This document shows positions 34,456-45,695 of a DNA stretch of 64,000 bases, one piece after another. The translations under genes were made by a program, and so were the position numbers. A model generated the notes under the pieces. The model saw nothing but the letters and a program-made list of their open reading frames with translations. It made no database searches and was not told the origin of the DNA. Source of the stretch: Paguma larvata (lineage: Eukaryota; Chordata; Mammalia; Carnivora; Viverridae). How positions within the stretch are numbered: the stretch's first letter is position 1; every line of letters begins with the position of its first letter. The DNA lies in the NCBI GenBank assembly GCA_030068075.1, contig CM057844.1, forward strand, positions 17,530,001 through 17,594,000. Reading direction: 5' to 3'.

Positions 34456-35439
34456 AAACCCACATTGAGATACCACCTCACAGCAGTGGCTAAAATGAAC
34501 AACTCAGGAAACAACAGATGCTGGCAAGGATGTGGAGAAACAGGAACCCTCTTGCACTGTTGGTAGGAATGCAAACTGGTGCAGCCACTCTGGAAAACAG
34601 TGTGGAGGTTCCTCAAGAAATTAAAAATAGAACTACCCTTCAATCCAACAATAGCACTACTGGGAATTTATCCAAAGGATATAGGAGTGTTGATTCATAG
34701 GGGCACATGTACCCCAAGGTTTACAGAAGTGCTTTCATCAATAGCCAAACTACGGAAAGAGCCTGAATGTCCATCAACTGATGAATGGATAAAGAAGATG
34801 TGGTTATATATACAATGGAATACTACTTGCCAACGAGAAAGAATGAAATCATGCCATTTGTAGCAATGTGGGCAGAAGTGGAAGGTATTATGCTAAGTGA
34901 AATCAGTCAGAGAAAGACAGATATCATATGTTTTCACTCATATGTGGAACTTGAGAAACTTAACAGAAAACCATGATGGAAGGGAAGGGGAAAAATAGTT
35001 ACAAATAGAGAGGGAAGAGACTTAAATACAGAGAACAAACTGAAAGTTGCTGGGGGTGTAGGGTGGGGGAGAGGGGAAAATGGGTGATGGGCATTGAGGA
35101 TGCCCATCCCACTCGTTGGGATGAACACTAGGTGTTGTATGTAAGTGATGAACAACGGGAATCTACCCCCCAAACTAAGAGCACACTGTACACACTGTAT
35201 GTTAGCCAATTTGACAATAAATTATATTTAAAAAAAATGAGTCTGTAGGTTTTCCTGTCTGCCTAGTCACAAATGAGGATGTTGAATTTTCCCATTGTGT
35301 TTTTTCCATTTCTACTCTCTGCAGTTGCCCAATGTACTCTTTGGGGCTTCTTTAATGTAGGAACAAGAAGAAAGGTGCAAAAGTAGAAGGGTAAGAAGCT
35401 CAATGGATAGAGCTTTCTAGAATATTATATTTTCGAAAG

Positions 35440-35930
35440 ATGGCTACTTTTATTCCATCCACATGCTCTTCTTATACTGTAATTTCCAATGAGTGATGGG
35501 ATCTATGCTCCCTTCCTTGAATTTGGACAGGTTCTATTACTGCTATGACTGATAGCAGAAGTGACGTGATAGTTTTTCTGAAGCTAGGTCATCAACTCAA
35601 TATAGCTTTTATTTGACTTGCTCTCTCGGGATACCTAGCAGCCAGGTAGGTTCAGACCACATAGAAAGGCTACATGCAGGTTTTCTGGCCAACAGCATTA
35701 GCTAGGAGCTCAGCTAAGAGCTAATGCCAACTATCAGACATGTAATAAAAAAGGAGTTAGATGATTTCAGGTCCCCTCTTTTAAGCTTCCCTAGTTTACA
35801 GCAAGAGGAACAAAGTGGAGGTCCCAGGGAGCCCTGTCCCAATGATAGAATCATGAGCAAAATGAGTTGCATTGTTTTAAGGAATTACTTTTTAGGGTAA
35901 TTTGTTATGTAGCCTTAGTGACTGGAACAA
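35440..35930 (+). mobile_element. MaLR/ERVL-type LTR fragment, sense (tentative)
   Basis: The internal 'gcagaagtgacgtgatag' and the ending CATTGTTTTAAGGAATTACT with GGGTAATTTGTTATGTAGCC match the common MaLR LTR pattern (GTTGTTTTAAGCCRCTAAGTTT, GGTAATTTGTTAYRCAGC). The rest is too decayed to place exactly. No coding sequence. Confidence 0.6.
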
Positions 35931-36030
35931 GCTGAGAGAGCCTTGGAGTAGAGGAAATGGATCAACGTGATTTAGCTTAGTTTTAGAGATATAATGGTGA
36001 CAATGATCAATAACAAATGACTGCTAACAG

Positions 36031-36277
36031 GAGAGTTCTTTTTTCCCCCCAAGTTTATTTGAGAGAGAAAGAGAGAGTGTACTTGCATGCATTTGAGTGA
36101 ATGCGAGTGGGGTAGGGGCAAAGAGAGATGGAGAGAAAATTCCAAGCAGGCTCTACGCTGAAAGCATGGCCCCAATGTGGAGCTCAAACTCACAAATGGA
36201 GAGATCACAACCTGAGCCAAAATCAACAGTCCAATGTTTAACTGATTGAGATACCCAGGTGCCCCAATAGAGTTCTT
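36031..36277 (-). mobile_element. SINEC (feliform CAN SINE), older copy
   Basis: Minus-strand SINE between about 36041 and 36267. The + strand has CAAGTTTATTTGAGAGAGAA, AAGCAGGCTCTACGCTGAAAG, GAGATCACAACCTGAGCC and the head ACTGATTGAGATACCCAGGT with GCCCC. Flanks GAGAGTTCTT (36031-36040) and TAGAGTTCTT (36268-36277) differ at one of ten bases. Several CpG-derived substitutions show that it is older than the copies at 47.6 and 59.2 kb. Confidence 0.9.
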
Positions 36278-37565
36278 CTCTAGAGCTTGGGGTGCCAACA
36301 TATATGACTTACAATGCGGAGTTCATTTTCTATTATCAAGAAAAATCATTCAAACACTTATTGTGTCTCCTCTTGGGACACTTTATTCAGTAGTTTCCCT
36401 AATTCTAGAGGGACACTTTGTTGAACCTCCAGCTTCTCACCTGGCCATCTTCCTGTTCTCTTCAGAATTAGATGAACTAATATCTCTCAAGAGAAGCCCT
36501 CTCTCTCTCCTATCTAAGGATTTTTTGTCTATACTCTTCATAGCATCCACCATTATATGAATTATTTCACTGATTTGATGAATTGTTTATTGGTTGTCTC
36601 TTACCACTGGAATAGAATTTTCTTTCTTGCTTTATTCACCACTGGATTTTCAATAGCTAGAGTAGGAATTTTTTTAATAAATGGATAACAATGAAGGGTA
36701 ATTAGACAACCGGTGTCCTGGAAGTCAGGAAACTAGCTTCTGGGCTGCCTGGTAGCGTGTTGGTACAGAAGCAAGGCCTGTGTGCTCCATGCCTCTTCCA
36801 TAGTGCAGGCAATACACGGATGACCTTCAAAGCCCCTCTGCACCACTTCTAATGGTTCAAGTTCTTGAGAATCTCATATGGCCTGAGGTTCAGCTATAAC
36901 AAATCCTTATACTCTATTAAGCTGATTTTTCACCACAGAAATTGCATTTAATCACTGTAAGATCTAGGTTATAGTTTCATCTGATAAAGCTATTTGTTTT
37001 TGGAACACTTGGTCTTTGCAGACACACCTTTGTTCTCAGTCTAGTCTATTTGTTCCCAACATTGTCCAAACAGACAAACTGGGGTAAGTATGACTAGACT
37101 CTATTCACTGTACTTTGTAACTCCTCTTCTCTCCCAAGAAAAGACTTAGAAGTACAACTGTTATGTAATTTATTGTCCAAACCAGGACACTTTTGAGTAA
37201 AATGGAGTTCTGTTAATAATTACATCCAGGAAAATAGAACCAAATCATCATTGTTCCAGGTAAACCTGAATGTTTGTCATTCTTTATTTTCTAAAGCCCA
37301 GATAGTTTTAAGGAAACAGAGACATATACCTGTTAATTAAATTTTCAGGATTGATAAAATAAAGACCCACCAGTATTTTGGCTTCTAACATGTATTTTAT
37401 GAGCAGCATTTTTAGTGTCCTCATTTTATCTCTTTTCTGTATTTTCACAATGCCTTTTTGATGCAAGTTATAAAAGTCGGGGACCGGCCAAGAAACAGAA
37501 TTTCTCTAGAAAGTGTTTAACTGAAGAGAAATTAATAGGAGACTGTACAGAGATGTGGATAAGTT
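36278..37565. other. No feature recognised
   Basis: About 1.3 kb of unassigned DNA. The 104-codon frame at 36246-36560 begins inside the preceding SINE and has no domain. Confidence 0.5.
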
Positions 37566-37700
37566 TTTTTTTTAATTTTATATATGTATATATATGTTTG
37601 TGTGCATGTATGTATACATACATATATATACAGACACATATGGGTATATATATATTGCTTTGTACATATTTACTTTATTATATAAACATACATATGTTTA
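37566..37700. repeat. TA/TG-rich low-complexity tract
   Basis: Mostly alternating TA with TG and CA interruptions (TATATGTATATATATG, ATACATACATATATATAC). It gives a Tyr/Ile/Cys-rich open frame that is not a gene. Confidence 0.85.
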
Positions 37701-37741
37701 TATGTACTCCTTAATTAATATACTTTTAACTAATATACTTC

Positions 37742-38525
37742 ACTTTTTTAGAGTACTTTTAGGTTGAGAGAAAAATTGAGCTGAATATGTGGAATTCTCA
37801 TATATCTCCTATGCCCTGTACACTTTATCCATTAACACCTTGCATTAGTGTGGTCCATTTGTTAACAATTGATGACTCAATACTGATATACTGTTATTAG
37901 CTAAAATCCAAAGTTAAACTTAGGGTTCACCCTTTGTGTTGTATATTCTATGGGTTTTGACAAGTACATAATGATATGTTTCTACCACTAAAGTATCAGA
38001 AAGAATAGTTCACTGCTCTAAAAATCACCTGTGCTCCACCTATTATCCCTCTTCTCTTCCCTTTACCTCTAGCAACCACTCATCTTTTGCTTATCTGTTT
38101 AGCTTTGTCTTTTCCAGAATGTCACATAATTAGAACCACGGTGTATGTAGCCTTTTCAGATTGGCTTCTTTCACTTAGCTAATATGTATCTAAGTTTCCT
38201 CCATGTTTTTCCATGACTTGATGGCTCACTTTTGAAAAAATAACTGAATAATATTCCATTTTCTTAATGTACCAATATGTTTATCCATTCACATACAAAG
38301 GACATCTTGGTTGCCTCCAATTTGGAGTAATTATGAATAAAGCTGCTATAAACCTCCACGTGCAAGTTTTTGTGTAGACGTGAGTTTTCAACTCATTTGA
38401 ATAAATACATTGAAGCACAATTAGTGCAATATACAGTAATATTATGCTTAACTTTGTAAGAAACTGCCTTTCTTCTAAAATGACTATACCATTTTGTATT
38501 CTCACCAGCAATCAATGAGGCTTCC
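37742..38525 (-). mobile_element. Old L1 (L1MB-like) 3' region, antisense
   Basis: Antisense L1MB landmarks in order: TTTTTAGAGTACTTTTAGGT with TGAGAGAAAAATTGAGC, TTGCATTAGTGTGGTCCATT, GGGTTCACCCTTTGTGTTGT, CTATGGGTTTTGACAAGTAC, CCTGTGCTCCACCTATTATC, CAGATTGGCTTCTTTCACTT, and AATAAAGCTGCTATAAACCT. The minus open frame 38281-38511 has an ORF2-like tail (FIAALFIITPNWRQPRCPL). Pre-carnivore in age and inactive. Confidence 0.88.
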
Positions 38526-38990
38526 TTTTGCTCTTTGAGGTGTGGGTGGTTTTAATGGAAGCAACAAAAGATGTTGAGAAACTCTGAGACTAGGAATAGC
38601 TGGAAGCTGTAACCACTCCTAGACCTGAGGGGTAAAAGAGGAAAAGCAGGGTTGGCAGGGCCCAGGGACGACTGAAACCAGGAAGGAGCCATAATCATGG
38701 AGTCCTGGAGCACTGGTCAAGGAAAGACATGACAAGGCCAGGTAGAGGCAGGGGAATAAATATCCTGATCTCTTTCCCCTCCTACCAGGTGTTTTCCTAC
38801 CAGTGCCTTCTGTTAGCTAAGCCAGGTAAGAGTTAGAGAACAAAAGAATCCCCATGAGTTGGTCAGTAAAGGTCAGCCCCTAGGGATATAGAGCAAGGCA
38901 GAGAAGGGTGGTTGATAGATCTGGAAGGGAGTGGAGTACACACAAGCAGGGCAGAATTACAGTCAAGATAGTATAGTAAGCAATAATGTC
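38526..38990 (+). mobile_element. Unnamed interspersed repeat, copy B
   Basis: Second copy of the element at 12340-12790, same orientation. It has GGGGAATAAATATCCTGATC, CCTTCTGTTAGCTAAG, GGTCAGCCCCTAGGG, GAGCAAGGCAGAGAAGGGTG and GGGCAGAATTACAGTCAAG in the same order as copy A. It abuts the L1MB fragment. Confidence 0.6.
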
Positions 38991-39481
38991 ATAAACGGTA
39001 TTTTCGAGAAGTTTTTAAATGGTGCATCATAATTTTTCTGTAGAGTGTGTTACTGAGTCATTACTAAAATTCTTTGAAACATAAAATTCTGGAGCTGAAG
39101 TACCAGTGGAGAAGTAATATATCTCTCTAGGACTTCCTGTCCTGCCTGCTCACCCTGGAGGATATTCCCCTAACCATTCCAGGCAGGTGGGTCTCCACAC
39201 TATTTCAGATCTTTAGGGATGAGAGAGTCTTGTCTTTATTTCTCAGTTATAGAGCTTATTAATACTGCCTTTGCATGATTATTTCCAGGTGAGATTCCAA
39301 TAGCACTGTTAACTATTTCTCCTTAGCTTCTCTTGTCTTGAAACTGCCTTTTATTCAATAAAGAGCTTTCCTACACAGGTGGGAAAAACATCATTCTTTG
39401 TCTTTTAATCTTTGATATGCAGAATCCTCCAGAGCACAGGCATGGGAGAAAGGGGAGTGCAGGGGTACTTCTTTCCCTAGT
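38991..39481. other. No feature recognised
   Basis: Unassigned DNA between two transposon relics. Confidence 0.5.
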
Positions 39482-39680
39482 TTAGAGTTCCTCAACCTCA
39501 GCACTATTAATCTTTTGCTGTCGAGAGTTGTCCTGTGCATTGCAGGATATGTAGCAGCATCCCTGGCCTCTACTCACTAGATACCAGCAGCATCCTCCCT
39601 AGGTGTGACAATCAAAAATATCTTTGGAAATTGCCAAGTGTCCCCTACTGGGCAAAACTTTCCCCAGCTGAAAACTACTA
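39482..39680 (-). mobile_element. MER20-type hAT DNA transposon, antisense
   Basis: About 199 bp covering the antisense MER20 consensus end to end: TCCTCAACCTCAGCACTATT, TTGTCCTGTGCATTGCAGGA, TGTAGCAGCATCCCTGGCCT, CACTAGATACCAGCAGC, ATATCTTTGGAAATTGCCAA and TCCCCAGCTGAAAACTACTA. It is a non-autonomous hAT-Charlie relic. In placental mammals some MER20 copies carry regulatory activity; nothing here shows that for this one. Confidence 0.88.
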
Positions 39681-40916
39681 TCTTAGTCTAAGGGAGGCAC
39701 TTGCTTCTGCCTTCCTTGTTGCCATGGTAAATTAAAGTAGCCTCCATTATGTGACACAGACATGGTTCTATTCTTTGTAACCAAAAAGTTTAACAAATTG
39801 GAACCCAACTTGTTATTACAAAATGCCACCTTCCAGAAAATTCTCTTGCAGGGAAGAAATAGTTTCTGACCTAAACCATCTTCCTTACTTAACTCCACTT
39901 TTACTCACTCTCAACAAAATTCCTGGTCTGATCCTAGCTCTTCTTAGCAAATCTCTGTATCCTTTGTGGCCACAACCATTGATTATACCTAATAACTGTT
40001 GTGGAATTTCCAATGGCAGTTGGAAAAAGTGGAAGTACTGATTTGTGCCTTCATTTAATCACAAGTCATCAAATACTGATTGCTCATAATTTACCATATT
40101 TACCTGATGGTCCTTGTCTAGTCAGTGTTCTTGTTTATATTTAGAATAGAGCAGCTTTTCTGACTTCAGCCCTTATCTTCCTTCTAGTGTTCAAGAGGAA
40201 AGAAATTCTCAAACTACCCAACCTCCTTTTACATTGGAGGCAGTTTTATTTATTTATTTGTTTAATATTCTGCCTCATTCTAAAAAAGGTTTTGAGGAGA
40301 AGGAAGACATTGAATGGCATGGGTCAGTGAGAGAGCAACTGGAAACGACATTCCCCAAATCAAACACTATTTTCTGAAACAATGTCAAGCCCTTACAAGG
40401 ATGGGAAAATAACGAAGTCACATACCGTGAAAGTCAAGGATTCTCTCTAAGGGAATAAGTGTCCTCGAGCTACTGTCCTCCCAGTACATTTGTGAGCTTA
40501 ACAGTTTGGAATGTCAACAAGAAGGGTGATTCGGGGCAGAGGCCTGCAAGAGGCTTCGTGGCTCACTCATTGATCAACGCAAGGAGAGGAGTCAAAACTG
40601 GAAGCTGTTTGGCAAGAGTAAGCAGACTAACTCACTTTGAATCAACATGCATGAAAGATTTATCTTCCCCAGACATGGACAAATTGCAACCAAGAATCCT
40701 GAGCAAGCAGATCTCCTAAATACTCTTTAGAATATGGGGCTGAAAATCTGTTCAATGAATGGTGAGACCCTACATTGTTTGTCTTTCAACATCCCCCACT
40801 AATCAACCCTTCCGAATGTTCAGTTCAGCTGGGGAGATGCAATTGGTCACTTTATTTATAATAGTCTTCAAGACCAAATCTGGGCTTGAATTTTTCTATG
40901 CTGACTCATAGTTATT
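39681..40916. other. No feature recognised
   Basis: About 1.2 kb unassigned. A (TTTA)-type stretch lies near 40238-40265. Confidence 0.5.
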
Positions 40917-40991
<75 letters not shown>

Positions 40992-41036
40992 GGGAAACAG
41001 AAAGAAAGAAACAGAAAGAAAGAAACAGAAAGAAAG
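40917..41036. repeat. AAAG tetranucleotide microsatellite
   Basis: About 18 perfect AAAG units (40917-40991), then an interrupted tail with CAGAAAG variants. The opposite strand gives a Phe/Leu/Ser-repeat open frame that is not a gene. The long perfect run is likely length-variable between individuals. Confidence 0.97.
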
Positions 41037-41443
41037 GAATGAGAAAATAGTATGTAATGACTCCAGTTGGGGTTACTTAGTCTTCCATGGTCCTTCAAAA
41101 GAGGAAGGAGAATTTTGAAAGCCAGTTTTTGGGTGGAAGTTCAATTCTTAGGGAAAGTTTTGACTCATCAGACCATAGTAGACATCAGAAACCCTTGCCA
41201 CAAGTTGTCCAGGATACTCTCAGTTATTAACATGCTTCAGAAAGATCTAAAAATGCAGTTTTCTAAAATCTCAGGCACCTACTCTGCACTCTGCAATCAC
41301 TTCAGCTGGGACAGAGAGGCCTAGGAGCAGCCTATGTTTCAGTGACCCTCACGCTTCAACCAGAAATAGGCCTGGAAGCACAGTAACAACCCTGACAGAC
41401 CAAAGCTGTGGAGAATGAGCATGTGGGCTTGACTAGTCTAGAG

Positions 41444-41735
41444 CAGCACTCTCTAGAGTGTAATAGAAATACAATGCAAGCCATATATGAAATTCCAAAT
41501 TTTCTAGGAACCACATTTTTAAAAAGTGAAAAGAAATAGGGAAAGTGAATTTTGACATTTTACTTTCCCCAATATATCTAAAATATTATCTCATTTCAAC
41601 ATGTAATCAAAATAGAAATACTTAATATTGTTATTTTATTTATACTCAGTCTTAGGAATATGATGTGTATTTTCTGCCACATGTTGCTTACAACACATGT
41701 GGTTATTGGAAAATTGGTCTAAATAAACTGCATAC
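41444..41735 (+). mobile_element. hAT-type DNA transposon relic (MER3-like group)
   Basis: Follows a widespread mammalian element: CAGCACTCTCTAGAGTGTAATAG, ACAATGCAAGCCATATATGA, CAAATTTTCTAGGAACCACA, CAATATATCTAAAATATTAT, CATTTCAACATGTAATCAAA, and an ending 'cacatgtggttattgg'. In other copies the left end reads CAGCGCTGTCCAATAGAAAT. The exact family name is uncertain. No coding sequence. Confidence 0.65.
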
Positions 41736-41809
41736 AAGTTCTAGTCTCTCAATACACTAGGATATCAGGATATGTATGTATCAATGGAGAAACTCCAGTA
41801 ACTATTCGT

Positions 41810-41950
41810 ATAGTAGTCTCTGTAGTTGGCTAGTCGTGTGACTTTGGACAAGTCACCACATTCCTCTTTCCTTATCTGTCACCTGAGGTAGCTGTGCTAG
41901 TTGATCTCCCAAGTACATGGGAAATCTCAGGTTTTCAAAGTCTTTGGGAT
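41810..41950 (+). mobile_element. MIR-type SINE, sense
   Basis: GTTGGCTAGTCGTGTGACTT, TGGACAAGTCACCACATTCC and CTTATCTGTCACCTGAGG correspond to the MIR tRNA-like 3' portion and the core-proximal block, followed by a MIR3-like ending. Confidence 0.6.
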
Positions 41951-41984
41951 TGTGAAAGACACTGGTAATAGTTTTAAAGATACG

Positions 41985-42475
41985 TTCACTATTTTTTTGA
42001 TCCTCATCCCCACAGAGGTGGAGCCTAATTCCCATTCCTTCAATATGGGTTGGACTTAGTGACATGCTTCTAGTGAACAGACTATGGCAGAAGTTATAGG
42101 ATGCCACTTCTGATATTAAGCTATAAAAATATTGAGGCTTTTATGTGGGATTCTCTCTCTTTTTCTCATTACGTGCTCTGGGGCAAGCCAGCTTCTATGC
42201 CACAGGATATTCAGACAGCCTATGAAGTGGTTCAAATTGTGAGGACCTGAGTTGTACTAATATCTATGTGAGTGAGCCTGGAAAAAGATCATGTTCCAGC
42301 CAAGCCTTGAGGTGACTGTGACCAAGAGAACAGACTGACTATGACCTCACGACAGGCCAAAAACCATAACTACCCAGTTAAGCTTTTCTCAGATTTCCAA
42401 CCTACAAAAAAATGAGATTAAAAAAATGTGTTGTTTTAAGCTGCTAAATTTAGGGAAATTTGTTGCACAGACACA
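41985..42475 (+). mobile_element. MaLR/ERVL-type LTR, sense
   Basis: Good ordered match to a MaLR-type LTR: CAATATGGGTTGGACTTAGT, GACATGCTTCTAGTGAACAG, ACTATGGCAGAAGTTATAGG, TGGGGCAAGCCAGCTTCTAT, 'gagtgagcctggaaaaagatc', and the 3' end TGTTGTTTTAAGCTGCTAAA with TTTGTTGCACAG. Solitary, no internal retroviral sequence adjacent. Confidence 0.75.
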
Positions 42476-42619
42476 GCTAGCTGTCACAATACTCCTGGTG
42501 TAAGAAAGACAGGCTGAATGAACTGAAAAACAGATTGACTGCAAGAAGGACAGCAAAAATCTATCCTTTCCATCATGCACAGGCACTTCCAGGAAGCAGC
42601 AGTGTAAAAAAGAACCACC

Positions 42620-42835
42620 TATGGTAATAAGTAACGATAACTGAGCATTTCTGTGTGCTACACACTATTCCAAGCACTTTATATTTCTTAACTCATTTAG
42701 TTCTTGCAATGACTTATGAAATGGGTAGTACTAAAACTTTCATTTCATGGATAAGAAACACAAGCATGGTGGTTAAGTAATTTGTCCAGAATTATCCAGG
42801 CTGTAAGAGACAAAACTATGGTTTGAACATTGATT
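42620..42835 (-). mobile_element. MIR SINE, antisense
   Basis: Antisense MIR: AACTGAGCATTTCTGTGTGC, TTCCAAGCACTTTATATTTC with TTAACTCATTTA, the core ATTTCATGGATAAGAAACAC, and GGTTAAGTAATTTGTCCAGA. In order and near full length. Confidence 0.8.
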
Positions 42836-44404
42836 GTTTCTACCTCTATCTATAATGCCTCATACATGAAATTAGGTGGATTTCTCCCCATGGCCTAGTT
42901 GACAGAGAGATGCACAGACACACAATGAAAATCCTGGAAATAATGACTTCCCTGGGAACAGTGTGTAAGTCCCAGAGCTCAACATCTATGGTTTGGTTAT
43001 TTATGTGTAGAGATCCTGGCAGCAACCACAATTATATTTCTGGGGTTCTCTCATATGGGAAGACTGACTAAGGCATTGGCCCAAATTTTCTTAAAAAATA
43101 AGACCTTCTAATATCATAATGCCAATGCAGCAATTAGTTAAGGAGGATCAATATCATCTGAATTTATAGGATTTATTATTCAGATATCAGATGTTCAGGT
43201 AGCAACAATGGGAGACTGAGATGTTTTAGGGCCAGAACATGCAAGCGACAGTGAGCAGAGCTGTTCTTTTAACTGGGAATGAAAAAGGGATGTCAAACCA
43301 CAGCAGATGACCCTGAAGTTCAAGGTTAGTGAGGATTTCCTTTCAGGGAAGGCCATGAAGTTTGAGCCTGTGGAGTTTCCTTCCCCCAGAATTTCCCCTC
43401 TAAGGTTTTTAGACTATAACACTGAGGAACAAGCGCTATCAGAGAAGTTAGAAAAATGACTTTGGGGGCAGGGCTGATTTGGAGCCCTTTAATTTTGTCA
43501 TGTGTGAGCTTCGTAAACTCAGTTAGAGGACCATCATGCCTACCCTCCAAATTCTTCAACTATAAAATGAGGATCACAGTAATATCTGTATGCTATTAAT
43601 GCTATTAATGATTGATACCTCAAACTGACCTAAATCAATTTGATCTTTCACAATTACTACTCCATTTTTGAATAATGTAGGTAGCTTTAATAATTAGAGG
43701 TAAATGAGCCCATCTCCCTCTAATCATCCCACCAGGTATTATGCAACAATAAAAGCAATCCTCAGAGAAAAAATTGCCCCAAGTATAAATATTTATTCGC
43801 AAGCAGGTGCCAAGTGGATGAATTCTTGACTTCTTTCTTTTGTTCTACTAAATATTTCTACATATTCTTGTCTAGAAGTTTCACTTCAAGCAGACGAAAA
43901 AAGATTTCAGTAGCAGAAGTGAGCCCTAGTGAGGTAACGAATCTTTTTAATATTTCTATTCTAAGCTGAAGATGCTCTTCAAAAGTTTGCAGACTCTTGG
44001 ACTCATTCACCAGTTCATACAAGGTGAGGAACCCTGCATAGTGTCTCCACACAAGCCACAAATGGCTTGAACACAGTGGAAACCAAACTTTTGATACCTA
44101 TGACACTAATTTACCAGGCTTCTGATATTTGTTAAAAATAAAGGGAGTTCCAGGGCTTAGAGAGATTTCGAAGTACAGAGGTGTGATCTGTACTAGATCT
44201 CAAAATGATAGTATTTGCTGATTTTCACTGAATAAATGACTGATTTTAAGTCCTTAGCGTGACATTCCTGGATCCAGAGATGGATACAAGCAGCTGTCAT
44301 GAGCTGGTTCAAGCCAGCTCCTGGATAGCACTGAGTGTGGTCTTCTGACTTGTGTTTTCCAAATGTTGACTGCTCTAAGTAACATCCAATGTTAACAAGC
44401 AGCT
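42836..44404. other. No feature recognised
   Basis: About 1.6 kb unassigned. A small tandem duplication TGCTATTAA lies near 43590-43608. The minus open frames of 61-77 codons have no domain. Confidence 0.5.
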
Positions 44405-44935
44405 TTGTGTTCATTACCTAATGTTGCATAAAAAATTACAACCAAACTTGGCTGCTGAATACAGTACATATTTATTATCTGTTTCTGTGGCTCAGGAATC
44501 TTGGTTTGACTCAGTTGGTATTCCTGTGCTTCAGGGTCTTTTAGAAGGCTGTGATCAAGGTATTGGCCTCATTCATGGTCTCACTAGAAGGCCTGACTGG
44601 AGAGATCCACTTCTGAATTCAGTCTAGAGAATGTGGGCCTGTTCTGTGGAAGAGGCTGCCCACAGCTCCTTGCCATGTGGATGTCTCCTGCTTCATTATC
44701 ACATCCAGCATGGAAGAAAAGGCAAGAAAGAAAGACAGTGCTAGCAAGAGAGTGAGTGAAAGAAAGACTTAAGTCCTACTGTTTTGTAATATAATGTCAG
44801 AAGTGATATCCCTTCATTTTTACCATATTTTATTTGTTGGAAGCAAATCGCTGGGTTCAGTCTGCATTAGAAGTTAGGATTTTACACAAAGGTGTGGATA
44901 CCAGTAGGTGGGAATCACTGAGAACTATTTATAAA
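44405..44935 (-). mobile_element. MaLR/ERVL-type LTR, antisense
   Basis: Antisense LTR landmarks: TGTTGCATAAAAAATTACAA, ATTTATTATCTGTTTCTGTG with GCTCAGGAATC, CTCACTAGAAGGCCTGACTG, CTCCTTGCCATGTGGATGTC, TGTCAGAAGTGATATCCCTT and GTGTGGATACCAGTAGGTGG. Near complete (about 530 bp). It is the opposite orientation of the same broad family as 41985-42475. Solitary. Confidence 0.75.
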
Positions 44936-45695
44936 ACAACTGAGCTCCTATAGTACAGATGAAAATTACCTCTCAAGTATATGTCACATTATCCATGCTG
45001 AAAGTATTTCAAATTAAATTACAAGCAATATGAACAGAGGCAATGCAGGAAATGTTCAACAACTCTCTTCTCTTTCTTGTCTCTATGGAATGGGCACGCT
45101 GGAAAGGCGCGGTTACAGACTACAACCTGTAAGAGCTCCAATTTGGTCAGTACAACGCTGAAAATATTTAAAGTTCTTTAAAACATTTGCCCTCTTCTTT
45201 TCACCACAGACTCATCATTCCCTTTTGTCTGACATACAACAGGTTCACTTTGTTACATTGGCAGTCTGGTCCCTGCAAGATTTGCATCAAGGACCTCTTG
45301 ACACTGATGACTGTAATCTGCAGGCAAACCTCATTTGAACACTATCTGTAATCTCCTCCCTTCCACTAAGCCTATTTGTCACTCAACAAATACTTCTCCA
45401 GTGTTTCTCATGTTCAAGAAACAGTGCTAGACAAGCCATAAGGCATACAGTTGAATAAAATATAGCCCCTTGGCCTGGCCAAATGAGCTACGTCTTATTT
45501 GACATTTTATTGCAAACTCTGGTATTCCAGAAACAGTCAATGTAGTGGGAGAAGCAACAGCAAAGGGCTGGGAAAATTCAGAAAACAAAACCTCTCTCAT
45601 TCTGTGAACAAAGGAGTCCTCCTCACACCAAACTGAAGCTATGTAAAGTGACCTAGGAAGATCCTCAAAATATAGCCAGACATCACAGATTAGAA
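44936..45695. other. No gene; short L2-like piece inside
   Basis: At about 45375-45440, CACTCAACAAATACTTCTCC and AACAGTGCTAGACAAGCC resemble the antisense L2 end. The 104-codon minus frame (45427-45741) has no domain. Confidence 0.5.

Larger units (their letters stand above)
33121..34976 (+). pseudogene. LINE-1 ORF2 3' part, interrupted twice and frameshifted
   Basis: The plus strand reads L1 ORF2 C-terminal motifs across the inserts: the RPKYE region near 33210, TAKETINKI with RQPTEWEK near 33930-33980, IREIQIKTT near 34170-34195, then [16 protein letters not shown] at 34588 onwards, and YTMEYYLPTRKNEIMP at 34800-34850. The last two lie in different frames (open pieces 34579-34863 and 34785-34976), so at least one frameshift is present. 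The upstream endonuclease and reverse-transcriptase domains are missing. Not functional. Confidence 0.9.
33107..35248 (+). mobile_element. L1, 5'-truncated, host to two younger L1 inserts, with target-site duplications
   Basis: The host L1 begins at 33121 (ACACTGGACAGCAACATG, ORF2) and ends near 35234 with an A-rich tail after TTTGACAATAAATT. It is flanked by AAACGAGTCTCTAG (33107-33120) and AAATGAGTCTGTAG (35235-35248), 14 bp with two mismatches. Inside it lie a minus-strand L1 3' end (about 33318-33904) and a plus-strand L1 3' end (about 34197-34455). Host ORF2 sequence resumes at each downstream edge, e.g. ATCTGCTGCACTGCAAAGGA and TTGAGATACCACCTCACAGC. Host length without the inserts is about 1.3 kb. 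Confidence 0.9.

Noticed and set aside
34149..34643. Several 60-114 codon frames on both strands
   Set aside because: All are parts of L1 host sequence and L1 inserts, read in frame or antisense; recorded as L1 remnants instead.
40868..41098. 76-codon frame of repeated Ser-Phe-Leu units
   Set aside because: A translation of the AAAG microsatellite; not a transmembrane protein.
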